From contig CAYGLJ010000013.1 in the NCBI GenBank assembly GCA_964350865.1, positions 1 through 27,104 of the forward strand: 27,104 nt of DNA, in the 5' to 3' direction. Position 1 is the stretch's first letter. Each line of letters starts with the position of its first letter. A program made the position numbers and the translations under genes. Origin of the DNA: Pontimonas sp964350865. GTDB taxonomy: Bacteria; Actinomycetota; Actinomycetes; Actinomycetales; Microbacteriaceae. This document shows, one piece after another, positions 9,132 through 15,552 of this stretch. The notes under the pieces were generated by a model that saw only the letters and a program-made list of their open reading frames with translations, did no database searches and had not been told where the DNA came from.

Positions 9132-9305
9132 ATGAACATTTTCTTGGTCGTCATTTCCTCAGCGATTTTCTTGGCATCGTTCCCGATGTTCACCTACTCG
9201 TTTGTTGTCCCTGAGGTCTTTGCCCCCTGGCTCTTCGCCGCGGGTGTCCTGACGGCATGTTTGGCTTTTGCCATCCCGATCGTCTTCGCTGGACGCCGCC
9301 GCTAG
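9132..9305 (+). CDS. Small two-helix membrane protein, unknown function
   Basis: A 57-aa protein with two predicted membrane segments (about residues 3-25 and 30-52) and an Arg-rich C-terminus (GRRR). I do not recognise a family. An upstream in-frame ATG at 9084 would overlap the divergent hydrolase gene, so I prefer ATG 9132. GGGG at 9123-9126 can serve as ribosome binding site, or a TACTGG box seven bases upstream could give a leaderless message. Its TAG stop is shared with the stop of the convergent FBP gene (overlap 9302-9305). The hydrophobic pattern and tight packing support a real gene, but there is no homology evidence. Confidence 0.6.
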   Translation: MNIFLVVISSAIFLASFPMFTYSFVVPEVFAPWLFAAGVLTACLAFAIPIVFAGRRR

Positions 9306-9799
9306 GCATCAACAGATAGCACGCGGTTCGAGAAGTTTTCGAGTCGCTGTCGCATCCCCACCGCTTTATGACGCACGATCCTCTCGGGGTCTGGGTGATC
9401 CTCTGATTCCGGGGGTGTAATCCGAATCAGGGTTGAGCACGCGAGGTCGGCACAGAGGTAGGTTCCCACTGTGTTGCCGCGTTTACCCTCCTCGCCAGCT
9501 TTTGGCGCAGTGAACAGACTCACCTGGGGTGCTGGCTGAGCGGTATGGCAGAGAACACAAATGGCACTCTTTCCCGCAGGCATCTGGCTCTCTGCGGAGC
9601 GCACCATGAACCCTCTAGGTGAATCTCCCACCCAGAACACGAGGTAGCCCTTGGTGTTGTGGTTGACATCTCGCCAGCCCAGGAACTCGCGCTCGTCCCA
9701 CAGGGTCTCGTGGAGTCCCGGTATCGACATGGCCTCGAGGTCCGCCTCGGTCATGTTGATCATGCAGTGACGAATGTCCTCAACAGTTACCGGGCGCAC
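9302..9799 (-). CDS. FBP domain protein (FusB-like treble-clef zinc finger)
   Basis: A 165-aa protein matching the actinobacterial FBP/elongation-factor-G-binding C-terminal family. A core with GWRDVNHNTKGYLVF leads into a treble-clef zinc finger: CVLC at Cys81/Cys84 and a second pair at Cys116 and Cys121. FusB-type relatives bind EF-G on stalled ribosomes and can release it; whether this protein does so is inference. The GTG at 9799 is the first possible start because a stop codon lies directly upstream in frame. TAGGAT six bases before the GTG, with no Shine-Dalgarno at normal spacing, suggests a leaderless message. The stop overlaps the stop of the small membrane protein gene by four bases. 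Confidence 0.8.
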   Translation of the reverse strand: MRPVTVEDIRHCMINMTEADLEAMSIPGLHETLWDEREFLGWRDVNHNTKGYLVFWVGDSPRGFMVRSAESQMPAGKSAICVLCHTAQPAPQVSLFTAPKAGEEGKRGNTVGTYLCADLACSTLIRITPPESEDHPDPERIVRHKAVGMRQRLENFSNRVLSVDA

Positions 9800-9805
9800 C
9801 TAGAC

Positions 9806-9811
9806 ATCCTA
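9806..9811 (-). promoter_or_regulatory. Candidate -10 box for a leaderless FBP gene transcript
   Basis: On the minus strand TAGGAT lies six bases before the GTG start at 9799. A partial -35 (CAGACA, 9835-9830) lies 18 bases further upstream. Transcription would begin at about the start codon. Confidence 0.45.
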
Positions 9812-9841
9812 AACATCGGTTGGCCGTTATGTCTGGACATG

Positions 9842-9877
9842 AGTGTGGGGCTGCCAGAAAACTGGCAGCCCCACACT
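9842..9877 (-). terminator. Terminator hairpin downstream of cspA
   Basis: A perfect 16-bp stem (9842-9857 with 9862-9877) closes an AAAA loop (TTTT on the minus strand). It begins 22 bases after the cspA stop and lies upstream of the FBP gene start, so it should end cspA transcripts. No T-run follows; the very stable G/C-rich stem is of the actinobacterial type. Confidence 0.82.
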
Positions 9878-9898
9878 GGTGAGTCCAAAAACTGAAGA

Positions 9899-10102
9899 CT
9901 AGAGAGGACGGATGTTCTCCGCCTGGGGGCCCTTCTGGCCCTGGGTTACGTCGAACTCAACGCGCTGGTTCTCCTCCAGTGAGCGGTAACCGCTGGACTG
10001 GATGGCGGAGAAGTGGGCGAATACGTCGGCGGTGCCATCATCAGGAGTGATGAAGCCATAACCTTTTTCACCGTTGAACCATTTAACGATTCCGGTTGTC
10101 AT
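9899..10102 (-). CDS. Cold shock protein (CspA family)
   Basis: Single-stranded RNA/DNA-binding RNA chaperone of the CspA family, 67 aa, the standard length. The RNP1 motif KGYGFIT (about residues 13-19) and RNP2 motif VFAHF (about 27-31) are intact, with the aromatic residues that stack on bases (Trp8, Phe9, Tyr15, Phe17, Phe28, His30, Phe31). Many actinobacteria have several paralogues, so cold induction cannot be assumed. The gene stands alone, with a strong terminator after it and more than 200 bp upstream shared with the divergent DUF427 gene. A long leader is possible and would fit the post-transcriptional control known for this family. Confidence 0.95.
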   Translation of the reverse strand: MTTGIVKWFNGEKGYGFITPDDGTADVFAHFSAIQSSGYRSLEENQRVEFDVTQGQKGPQAENIRPL

Positions 10103-10326
10103 ACGTGTTTCTCTTTTCTGTGGTGCCTTGGTGCGTAGCTTCGACGCTCGAAACTAACGGTCGAAACTACCTCTAACTCTCACCCCCGAAGGAGCGCACC
10201 CACCAGAAACTGTCAGGTCACGAGTCGTCGGAAAACAAACGACTCTCACAGCGTAGCGGGAATACCTCTCAGGGACTAGCCCCGGCCCTCAGGCTTCCCC
10301 GGTGTGGCGTAGGTACCCTGGTCGGC
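10103..10326. promoter_or_regulatory. Divergent control region between cspA and the DUF427 gene
   Basis: The longest gene-free gap in the window (224 bp). It contains a direct repeat of TCGAAACTA at 10148-10156 and 10161-10169 (13-bp period), and a small hairpin, TTCGA/TCGAA around CGC (10140-10152). Transcription of cspA must start here. The CDS for DUF427 begins at its right edge. I see no further small gene. Confidence 0.5.
10314..10319 (+). promoter_or_regulatory. Candidate -10 box for the DUF427 gene
   Basis: TACCCT lies seven bases before ATG 10327 and there is no Shine-Dalgarno sequence, so the message may be leaderless. An alternative hexamer TAGGTA overlaps at 10310-10315. No clear -35. 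Confidence 0.3.
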
Positions 10327-10800
10327 ATGGCCACCGAAGTTGAATCTGTTTGGGACTATCCCCGCCCGCCGGCTCTCGACCCCTCTCAGGAGCGGGTCAT
10401 CGTGAGACATCGAGGTCACGTCCTCGCCGACACCACGTCGGCCATCCGTGTGCTGGAGACCTCGCACCCTCCGACCTACTACATCCCGTTCGCCGATATC
10501 CAGTGGAATTTTCTGGAAAGGGTGGAGGGGTCCACCTGGTGTGAGTTCAAGGGTGCGGCCAGCTACGCGGATATCGTGGTCGAGGGTGACCGGATTCCGC
10601 GAGCTGCCTGGTGGTACGAAAACCCCACGCCAGGATTCGAAACTCTGAAAGACCATTTAGCGCTGTACCCGGGCAGAGTCGACGAAGCGACCGTGGACGG
10701 TGAGGTTGTCGACGCGCAAGAAGGCGACTTTTACGGTGGATGGATTACCTCCCGGGTGGTGGGGCCCTTCAAGGGAGCCCCAGGCACGCTGGGCTGGTAG
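10327..10800 (+). CDS. DUF427 domain-containing protein
   Basis: A 157-aa cytoplasmic protein with all hallmarks of the DUF427 family: VWDYPRPP at the N-terminus, VLETSHPPTYYIP (about residues 42-54), WCEFKG (about 71-76), AWWYENP, and a C-terminal GGWITSRVVGPFKGAPGT. The family has a beta-rich fold and no firmly assigned biochemical role, so I do not propose one. It starts a run of plus-strand genes; the GNAT gene follows 20 bases after its stop, but a promoter-like box before that gene suggests independent expression too. Confidence 0.85.
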   Translation: MATEVESVWDYPRPPALDPSQERVIVRHRGHVLADTTSAIRVLETSHPPTYYIPFADIQWNFLERVEGSTWCEFKGAASYADIVVEGDRIPRAAWWYENPTPGFETLKDHLALYPGRVDEATVDGEVVDAQEGDFYGGWITSRVVGPFKGAPGTLGW

Positions 10801-10808
10801 CCGCCTGC

Positions 10809-10814
10809 CAGAAT
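10809..10814 (+). promoter_or_regulatory. Candidate extended -10 box for the GNAT gene
   Basis: CAGAAT preceded by TG at 10806-10807 (TGn extended -10) ends six bases before ATG 10821. No Shine-Dalgarno is visible, so a leaderless start is likely. Confidence 0.4.
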
Positions 10815-10820
10815 GCTTCT

Positions 10821-11315
10821 ATGACATCGTTGCGCGCACTGACCGAGTCGGATCTCGAGAAGGTGGTGGAGATCAACAACGCCGGGTACCCGGCGGTTCC
10901 CCTCGCCACGATCGAGGAGATTCGCAGTCTGTTTGAGCTCTCGAGCTACCGGATGGCGGCGCTGAACAACGAGGGAGAGGTCGTCGGTTTCGCACTGGCC
11001 CTGGATCCGGGCGCTGAGTATGACAGCGAGAATTATGTGTTCTTCGAGGGCAGATTTGAGAACCACCTCTACATCGACCGCATCGTGTTTGCCGATTCTG
11101 CTCGGGGACTCGGCCTAGGAACAGCGCTGTATGAGGATCTGTTTGATTTCGCGAGGACGCAGGGGCGCAGCGCTGTCACCTGCGAAGTGAACCTGGAACC
11201 ACCGAATCCTGGCAGCCTCCGGTTCCACCGTCGATTCGGTTTTGAAGATGTTGATACTCAAGCCACCAAAGGTGGCGCGGTTGTGGTGCAATTACTCCAG
11301 GCACCCCTTGCTTAG
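10821..11315 (+). CDS. GNAT family N-acetyltransferase
   Basis: A 164-aa acetyl-CoA-dependent acetyltransferase of unknown substrate. The acetyl-CoA pyrophosphate loop is RGLGLG, in the segment IDRIVFADSARGLGLGTAL (about residues 87-105), followed by the expected amphipathic helix (YEDLFDFARTQG) and the beta5/C-terminal motif NPGSLRFHRRFGF typical of the family. An in-frame ATG at 10740 exists but lies well inside the DUF427 gene, so I choose ATG 10821. The domain layout resembles single-domain GNATs annotated as putative acetyltransferases with a 2-oxo or amine substrate; no closer call is possible. The GT2 gene follows within 10 bases. Confidence 0.85.
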   Translation: MTSLRALTESDLEKVVEINNAGYPAVPLATIEEIRSLFELSSYRMAALNNEGEVVGFALALDPGAEYDSENYVFFEGRFENHLYIDRIVFADSARGLGLGTALYEDLFDFARTQGRSAVTCEVNLEPPNPGSLRFHRRFGFEDVDTQATKGGAVVVQLLQAPLA

Positions 11316-11324
11316 GAGATTGTT

Positions 11325-12152
11325 GTGGAGCTAGCCGACGGCGGACCCAGTGTGTCCATTGTCATCCCCGCGTTCAACGAGGAAGACACCATTCGTGCCT
11401 GCGTCACGGCGGCTGTCGGACAGACCGTGCCTGCGGATGAAATCATCATCGTGGATAACAAGTCGACGGACCAGACGCCCGTCATTCTGAAGGAGTTGCA
11501 GGACGAGTTCCCCGATGCCCCGATCATTGTGTTGCAACAAAATGAGGCGCAGGGGATTACTCCGGCCCGCAACATGGGCTTTGATGCCGTGACCTCGGAC
11601 ATCATCGGTCGCATTGATTCAGATTCTGTGCTGGAGCCCAACTGGGTGGAAGAAACCAAGAAAGTATTTCTCGACGAGAACGTGCACGCCGCGACCGGTC
11701 CCGTTATCTACTACGACATGCCACTGCGTCGATACATGGCGAGAGCTGATGACACGGCCAGGCGGGCCATCTCCAAACTCGTCAAGCAGTACCACTTCCT
11801 CTTTGGCACCAATATGGCGTTGCGCAGAAGCTCGTGGGAGGCAGTTCGGGATGACATCTGTCTCGATGCTGACCGTGAGATGCACGAAGACATTGATCTC
11901 TCCGTCCACCTCTTTGATGAAGGCTTCACCATTGTCTACGCCCCCACCATGGTTGCGGGAATGTCGAGTCGACGAGCAGATGATTCTCCCAGTGACTTCT
12001 TGACCTATGTTCGACGCTTTGACAACACCTACAACCACCATGGCCTCCGCCAAGCAGTTCTGCGTATTCCCCAGTGGGCATACCTCGGTATTTACCCCGT
12101 GGCCAAGAGTTTGCGCTGGAGCATGAAACTGCGCGATTCCCTCAAGCGCTAG
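11325..12152 (+). CDS. Glycosyltransferase family 2
   Basis: A 275-aa GT-A fold glycosyltransferase. The N-terminal nucleotide-sugar domain starts with VSIVIPAFNEEDTI (about residues 10-23), followed by IIVDNKSTDQT and the metal-binding DSD (Asp98-Ser-Asp100) in GRIDSDSVLEPNW. A conserved acidic patch, EMHEDIDLS (about 186-194), holds the likely catalytic base. The C-terminus has a hydrophobic, basic stretch (QWAYLGIYPVAKSLRW) that may dock on the membrane, but there is no full transmembrane domain. Such enzymes build polysaccharides or decorate lipids or carotenoids; the acceptor is unknown. GTG 11325 has an AGGAG ribosome binding site at 11314-11318. A TPP riboswitch follows immediately, so it is not part of the thiamine operon. 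Confidence 0.9.
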   Translation: MELADGGPSVSIVIPAFNEEDTIRACVTAAVGQTVPADEIIIVDNKSTDQTPVILKELQDEFPDAPIIVLQQNEAQGITPARNMGFDAVTSDIIGRIDSDSVLEPNWVEETKKVFLDENVHAATGPVIYYDMPLRRYMARADDTARRAISKLVKQYHFLFGTNMALRRSSWEAVRDDICLDADREMHEDIDLSVHLFDEGFTIVYAPTMVAGMSSRRADDSPSDFLTYVRRFDNTYNHHGLRQAVLRIPQWAYLGIYPVAKSLRWSMKLRDSLKR

Positions 12153-12154
12153 AC

Positions 12155-12249
12155 TCTCCCTCGTACACGGGAGTCCCCCAGGGGACTGAGAGGAAACCGC
12201 GAGGTTTCGACCGTCGAACCTGATCTGGGTAATGCCAGCGAAGGGAGGA
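12155..12249 (+). promoter_or_regulatory. TPP riboswitch (THI element)
   Basis: Thiamine-pyrophosphate sensing leader upstream of ykoE. P1 pairs 12156-12161 with 12242-12247. The conserved CTGAGA is at 12186-12191. A P3 side arm (12194-12198 with 12203-12207) is capped by a GCGA tetraloop. The conserved pyrophosphate-arm sequence GAACCTGATCTGG...AATGCCAGCG spans 12216-12240, with CTGG/CCAG pairing (12225-12228 with 12235-12238). The 3' strand of P1 (GGGAG, 12243-12247) can alternatively pair with CTCCC at 12257-12261, a plausible switch. High TPP is expected to reduce expression of the downstream transporter. Confidence 0.93.
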
Positions 12250-12297
12250 CATCTCACTCCCGTGCCCTACCCAACACCTGTTGATGAAAGGCACGAA

Positions 12298-12861
12298 ATG
12301 AATACTGCAGTTAACCGTTTTGCCTGGCGACCACGAGACATCGTTCTCGCGAGTGTTGTCGGTGTGGTGTCCGGAGGGCTCTTTGTCCTCTGGAACATCG
12401 CCAATGTTCCCCTCCTGGAGCCACTGGGTGCACTCCTGCCCGGTTTCCAGGCGCTCGGCCACGGAGTGTGGCTGATGGGGGGTTTGCTCACCGCTCTCGT
12501 GGTGAGAAAGCCTGGAGCCGCGCTCTATGGCGAGATTCTCGCCTCCACAGTGTCCGCTTTGGTGGGAAACCAGTGGGGCGTCATCACCCTCGTCTATGGC
12601 GCGGTCCAAGGGCTTGGAGCTGAACTGATCTTTGCCCTCTTCGCGTACCGGGCGTGGGGGTGGATTGCCGCCGTGGTGGCCGGAGCTGGCTCCGGTGTTG
12701 CGATGGCAACTCTCGATCTCACGCTCTACTACGCGGGTGCAGGAACCAGCTTCATGACGATCTATGCGGTTTCCTCTGTTGCCTCCGGTGCACTCCTCGC
12801 GGGCCTTGGTAGCTGGGCTATCACCCGAGGGCTTGTGAAAGCGGGTGCGCTACGTCAGTAG
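12298..12861 (+). CDS. ykoE: ECF transporter S component, YkoE family (thiamine/HMP)
   Basis: Membrane-embedded substrate-binding subunit of an energy-coupling-factor importer, predicted to bind thiamine or its pyrimidine precursor HMP. The 187-aa protein has about six membrane segments and YkoE family signatures: GHGVWLMGGLLTALVVRKPG (about 58-77), EILASTVSALVGNQWG, and QGLGAELIFALFAYRAWGW. An in-frame ATG at 12232 lies inside the riboswitch; ATG 12298, with GAAAGG at 12285-12290, is the sensible start. The riboswitch directly upstream supports the substrate prediction. The gene is followed without a gap by the ATPase-EcfT gene (TAGTG, one-base overlap). The choice between thiamine and HMP cannot be made from sequence. 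Confidence 0.9.
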   Translation: MNTAVNRFAWRPRDIVLASVVGVVSGGLFVLWNIANVPLLEPLGALLPGFQALGHGVWLMGGLLTALVVRKPGAALYGEILASTVSALVGNQWGVITLVYGAVQGLGAELIFALFAYRAWGWIAAVVAGAGSGVAMATLDLTLYYAGAGTSFMTIYAVSSVASGALLAGLGSWAITRGLVKAGALRQ

Positions 12862-14966
12862 TGGCCAGCGTGGGTGCTGCCCGGGTGGAGGTGTCGACGT
12901 TGTCGTGGACTTTCCCCGGGCAGCACCAGCCTGCCCTGCAGGACATTAATGTGGTCATAGAGCCAGGGGAGAGAGTGCTTATCCAAGGGCCCTCTGGTTC
13001 CGGGAAATCCACCCTCGCGGGGCTTCTAGCTGGAGTCATGAGAGATCCGGATGATGGCACCGGACAGGGTGACATTTCTGTCTCGGGGAACGTGGCTCGA
13101 GGATTGGTGTTGCAGCAGCCCGAGAATCAAACCGTGATGGCGCGCGTCCATGACGACGTGGCTTTTGGCCTCGAAAACTCTTGGGTGGCGCCCTCAGAGA
13201 TGCAATCCCGCATCGACCAGGCGCTTGGAGATGTGGGACTGGAGCTGCATCCTGATCACCCGACCCGTGAGCTTTCCGGGGGCCAGCGACAACGTCTCGC
13301 CCTAGCGGGAGCCCTCGCGATGGAGCCAGGGCTCCTCATCCTGGATGAGCCCACCAGCTCCCTCGACCCTGACGGGGTCACCGCCGTCCTGGCGGCGATT
13401 GAGCGCGTTCTTTCTGCGCGAGATATCACCCTCGTAGTGATTGACCATGACCCTTCTCGCTGGTGGGGGCTGGTGGACCGAGTGGTCACGATGAAGGACG
13501 GACACCTGGTGAGTGATGTGCCCATCGTGGGCGGAGCACCCTCCCGCTTAGAGAGAGAAGTCTCGGTCCCTTCCGCTCTGGGTGACGAGGTCTTGGTCGT
13601 TCGCAATCTTGAGGTGTCACGAGATGGTGCGACCAGCCTTCAGGGCCCCCTCAACTTTTCGGTGAGGGCCGGAGAGATTTGTGCGCTCCGCGGGCCCAAC
13701 GGATCAGGGAAAACCACGCTCGCGATGACACTCGCCGGGCTCCTGCCCCCACTCCGGGGGAGTGTGTCGATGGGTGGTGTTGATCCTCATCCGCTGCGCT
13801 CTCGAGAGCTTGCGTCACTGGTGGGGGTCGTGCCCCAGAACCCTGCGCATAGTTTTTTTCGCTCGAGCGTGAGGGCTGAGCTTGGCGGAGCGGGCGCTGA
13901 GGAGGTGGCTAGCCGGTGGGGGTTGGGCCACGTTCTCGATCATCACCCGTTGTCGCTCAGTGGCGGGCAGCAACGTCGTCTTGCGCTTGCTCTCGCACTG
14001 CACGCCGATCAGAAACTCCTGGTTCTAGATGAACCCAGCCAATCGCTCGATGAGGCTGGGATGAGCGAACTGGTCAGGTATCTGCGCGAAGCCACTCGGC
14101 GCGGTGTCGCAGTGGTGATGGCGACCCACGATGACGCGCTGGTTGAGGCAGTGGGAGCCAGAGACTTCACTTTGGAGGCCTCGCCACCGCGAGCCCAGAA
14201 GCACGTCGCGATGGGCCCACTGGCACGCGCTAACCCGCTGGCGCTGTTTGCCGGAGCTCTCGCCCCGGCCGTGGCGTTGCTCTCCACCATTGATGTGGTG
14301 TCCGCGAGCGTGGCGCTCGGTCTCATGCTGATGTGCCTGCCGCTGATTGCCCGGGGCGTGCCACGTTTGGCTGTGAGGATGCTCCCTGTCGGCCTTGCCG
14401 CGGTGCTGTCTGCACTGACCATTGCGCTTTATGGCCAAAGCTCTGGCGAAATATTTTTCCAATGGGGACTTGTTGTGGTGTCAGAGGGGTCACTCTCCCT
14501 GGCTCTCGCGACTGGTCTAAGGATTCTGGCCATTGGTGGCCCCGCGGTGATTTTGTTTTCCCAGGTGGATGCCACTCGCTTTGCTGATGCGCTGAGCCAG
14601 CAGGCTCGACTACCCGAGAACTTTGTGGTGGGGGGTCTTGCGGGTCTGCGGCTACTGGACGTTGTGGCTGGCGACCGTGAAGTGCGGGGGTGGATGATGA
14701 GAGCTCGGGGAATGGGCGACACAGGCTTGGTGAGACGCGTCATCAGCATGGCGTTCACCATCTTTGTCCTCGCGATTCGGCGCTCACAGACCCTGGCGAT
14801 GGCGATGGAAGCCCGGGCTTTTGGGCTCCATCGCAGCAGAACCCATTACCGAACGTCCGTTTTCCCAGCCAAGGACTACCTCTGGCTGGCAGGCGGGGTG
14901 ACCATCGGCGCACTCTCACTCGCTGCTGCCCTACTGAGCGGGAGCTTCAATGCCATCCTCGGCTAG
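12861..14966 (+). CDS. Fused ECF transporter ATPase-ATPase-EcfT protein (YkoD-YkoC)
   Basis: A 701-aa single-chain energizing module for the thiamine/HMP importer. ATPase 1: Walker A GPSGSGKST (43-51), signature LSGGQ (138-142), Walker B LLILDEP (158-164). ATPase 2: Walker A GPNGSGKTT (278-286), signature LSGGQ (366-370), Walker B LLVLDEP (386-392). From about residue 455 a membrane domain begins with several hydrophobic segments and carries two EcfT coupling motifs, RARG at 614-617 and EARA at 650-653, which contact the ATPases. B. subtilis encodes YkoD (two ATPases) and YkoC (EcfT) separately; here they are one polypeptide. Start GTG 12861 overlaps the ykoE stop by one base. The kinase-like gene begins inside its 3' end (17-base overlap). 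Confidence 0.93.
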   Translation: MASVGAARVEVSTLSWTFPGQHQPALQDINVVIEPGERVLIQGPSGSGKSTLAGLLAGVMRDPDDGTGQGDISVSGNVARGLVLQQPENQTVMARVHDDVAFGLENSWVAPSEMQSRIDQALGDVGLELHPDHPTRELSGGQRQRLALAGALAMEPGLLILDEPTSSLDPDGVTAVLAAIERVLSARDITLVVIDHDPSRWWGLVDRVVTMKDGHLVSDVPIVGGAPSRLEREVSVPSALGDEVLVVRNLEVSRDGATSLQGPLNFSVRAGEICALRGPNGSGKTTLAMTLAGLLPPLRGSVSMGGVDPHPLRSRELASLVGVVPQNPAHSFFRSSVRAELGGAGAEEVASRWGLGHVLDHHPLSLSGGQQRRLALALALHADQKLLVLDEPSQSLDEAGMSELVRYLREATRRGVAVVMATHDDALVEAVGARDFTLEASPPRAQKHVAMGPLARANPLALFAGALAPAVALLSTIDVVSASVALGLMLMCLPLIARGVPRLAVRMLPVGLAAVLSALTIALYGQSSGEIFFQWGLVVVSEGSLSLALATGLRILAIGGPAVILFSQVDATRFADALSQQARLPENFVVGGLAGLRLLDVVAGDREVRGWMMRARGMGDTGLVRRVISMAFTIFVLAIRRSQTLAMAMEARAFGLHRSRTHYRTSVFPAKDYLWLAGGVTIGALSLAAALLSGSFNAILG

Positions 14967-15447
14967 CCCAGTGATAACGCTCATCGATGGGCGCTCGGGT
15001 GCGGGAAAGTCAGTGTTTGCCGCAAACCTGGCCGCACAGCAGAGTGCCGTGTTGGTCAGCATTGACGACGTGTATCCCGGGTGGGATGGGTTGGATGCGG
15101 GGAGCTGGCACATCCACCGTCACTTGGTGGTGCCTTTTCTGGCAGGTCTCTCCGGTCGCTACCGACCCTGGTTATGGGAGGAGGCTCGACGAGGCGACTG
15201 GATCACTGTGGCACCCGGGAGACCCCTCATCGTGGAGGGGTGCGGAGCGATTCGCCGAGAATCATCCTCGGACTCGACCACGCGCATCTGGATCGAGACC
15301 GATGATGAGCTCCGCCGGACTCGTGCACTGGAGCGCGATGGCGAGATGTACGCCCCACACTGGACCAGGTGGGCGCTCCAAGAGGAGCGATTCCTGGATC
15401 ATCATCACTCGCGAGATATCGCGAGTGAGATCAAGACTTTGGGGTGA
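14950..15447 (+). CDS. P-loop kinase-like ATP-binding protein (uridine kinase-like fold)
   Basis: A 165-aa cytoplasmic P-loop NTPase. Walker A is DGRSGAGKS (residues 13-21). SIDDVYPGWDGLDAG follows, with acidic residues where nucleoside/uridine kinases hold the catalytic Asp, and VEGCGAIRRE resembles the post-lid strand of small-molecule kinases. An Arg-rich stretch (RRTRALERDG) may form the lid. The substrate is unknown. It overlaps the fused transporter gene by 17 bases and has GGAG at 14941-14944, so it is probably cotranscribed under the TPP riboswitch; a role in phosphorylating an imported vitamin precursor is only a guess. Its 3' end carries a terminator-like hairpin, and its stop codon lies in the acceptor-stem region of the antisense tRNA-His gene. 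Confidence 0.78.
   Translation: MPSSASPVITLIDGRSGAGKSVFAANLAAQQSAVLVSIDDVYPGWDGLDAGSWHIHRHLVVPFLAGLSGRYRPWLWEEARRGDWITVAPGRPLIVEGCGAIRRESSSDSTTRIWIETDDELRRTRALERDGEMYAPHWTRWALQEERFLDHHHSRDIASEIKTLG
15406..15427. terminator. Bidirectional terminator hairpin inside the kinase gene's 3' end
   Basis: A perfect 9-bp stem (15406-15414 with 15419-15427) closes a GATA loop. In the plus direction it ends 20 bases before the end of the kinase stop codon; in the minus direction it begins 12 bases after the CCA end of tRNA-His. It is well placed to end both convergent transcripts while encoding a His-Ser-Arg-Asp-Ile-Ala-Ser segment. Confidence 0.6.
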
Positions 15448-15516
15448 GTAACGGGGCTTGAACCCGCGACCTCCTGGACCACAACCAGGCGCTCTACCAA
15501 CTGAGCTATACCCACC
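15440..15516 (-). tRNA. tRNA-His (anticodon GTG)
   Basis: Reads as a full cloverleaf on the minus strand. The acceptor stem is 15515-15509 with 15450-15444 (one G-U pair), the D-arm contains AGCTCAGTTGGTAGAGC, the anticodon stem CCTGG/CCAGG encloses TTGTGGT with anticodon GTG, and the T-arm contains GGGTTCAAGCCCC. The extra G at -1 (15516) opposite C73 (15443) is the identity mark for histidyl-tRNA synthetase. CCA is encoded (15442-15440). It lies directly downstream of orn, an arrangement also found in other actinobacteria. Its 3' end overlaps the convergent kinase gene by eight bases. Confidence 0.96.
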
Positions 15517-15521
15517 ATGAG

Positions 15522-15537
15522 CGACTCTTGCGAGTCG
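15522..15537 (-). terminator. Small hairpin between orn and tRNA-His
   Basis: A 6-bp stem (15522-15527 with 15532-15537) with a four-base loop lies 15 bases after the orn stop and 5 bases before the tRNA. It may be a weak terminator or a processing element if orn and the tRNA are cotranscribed. Confidence 0.35.
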
Positions 15538-15552
15538 AGCCCCACAAGTGTA

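Noticed and set aside
12232..12297. Upstream ATG for ykoE at 12232
   Set aside because: This codon lies in the conserved TPP riboswitch core (AATGCCAGCG), so it is RNA structure, not a start.
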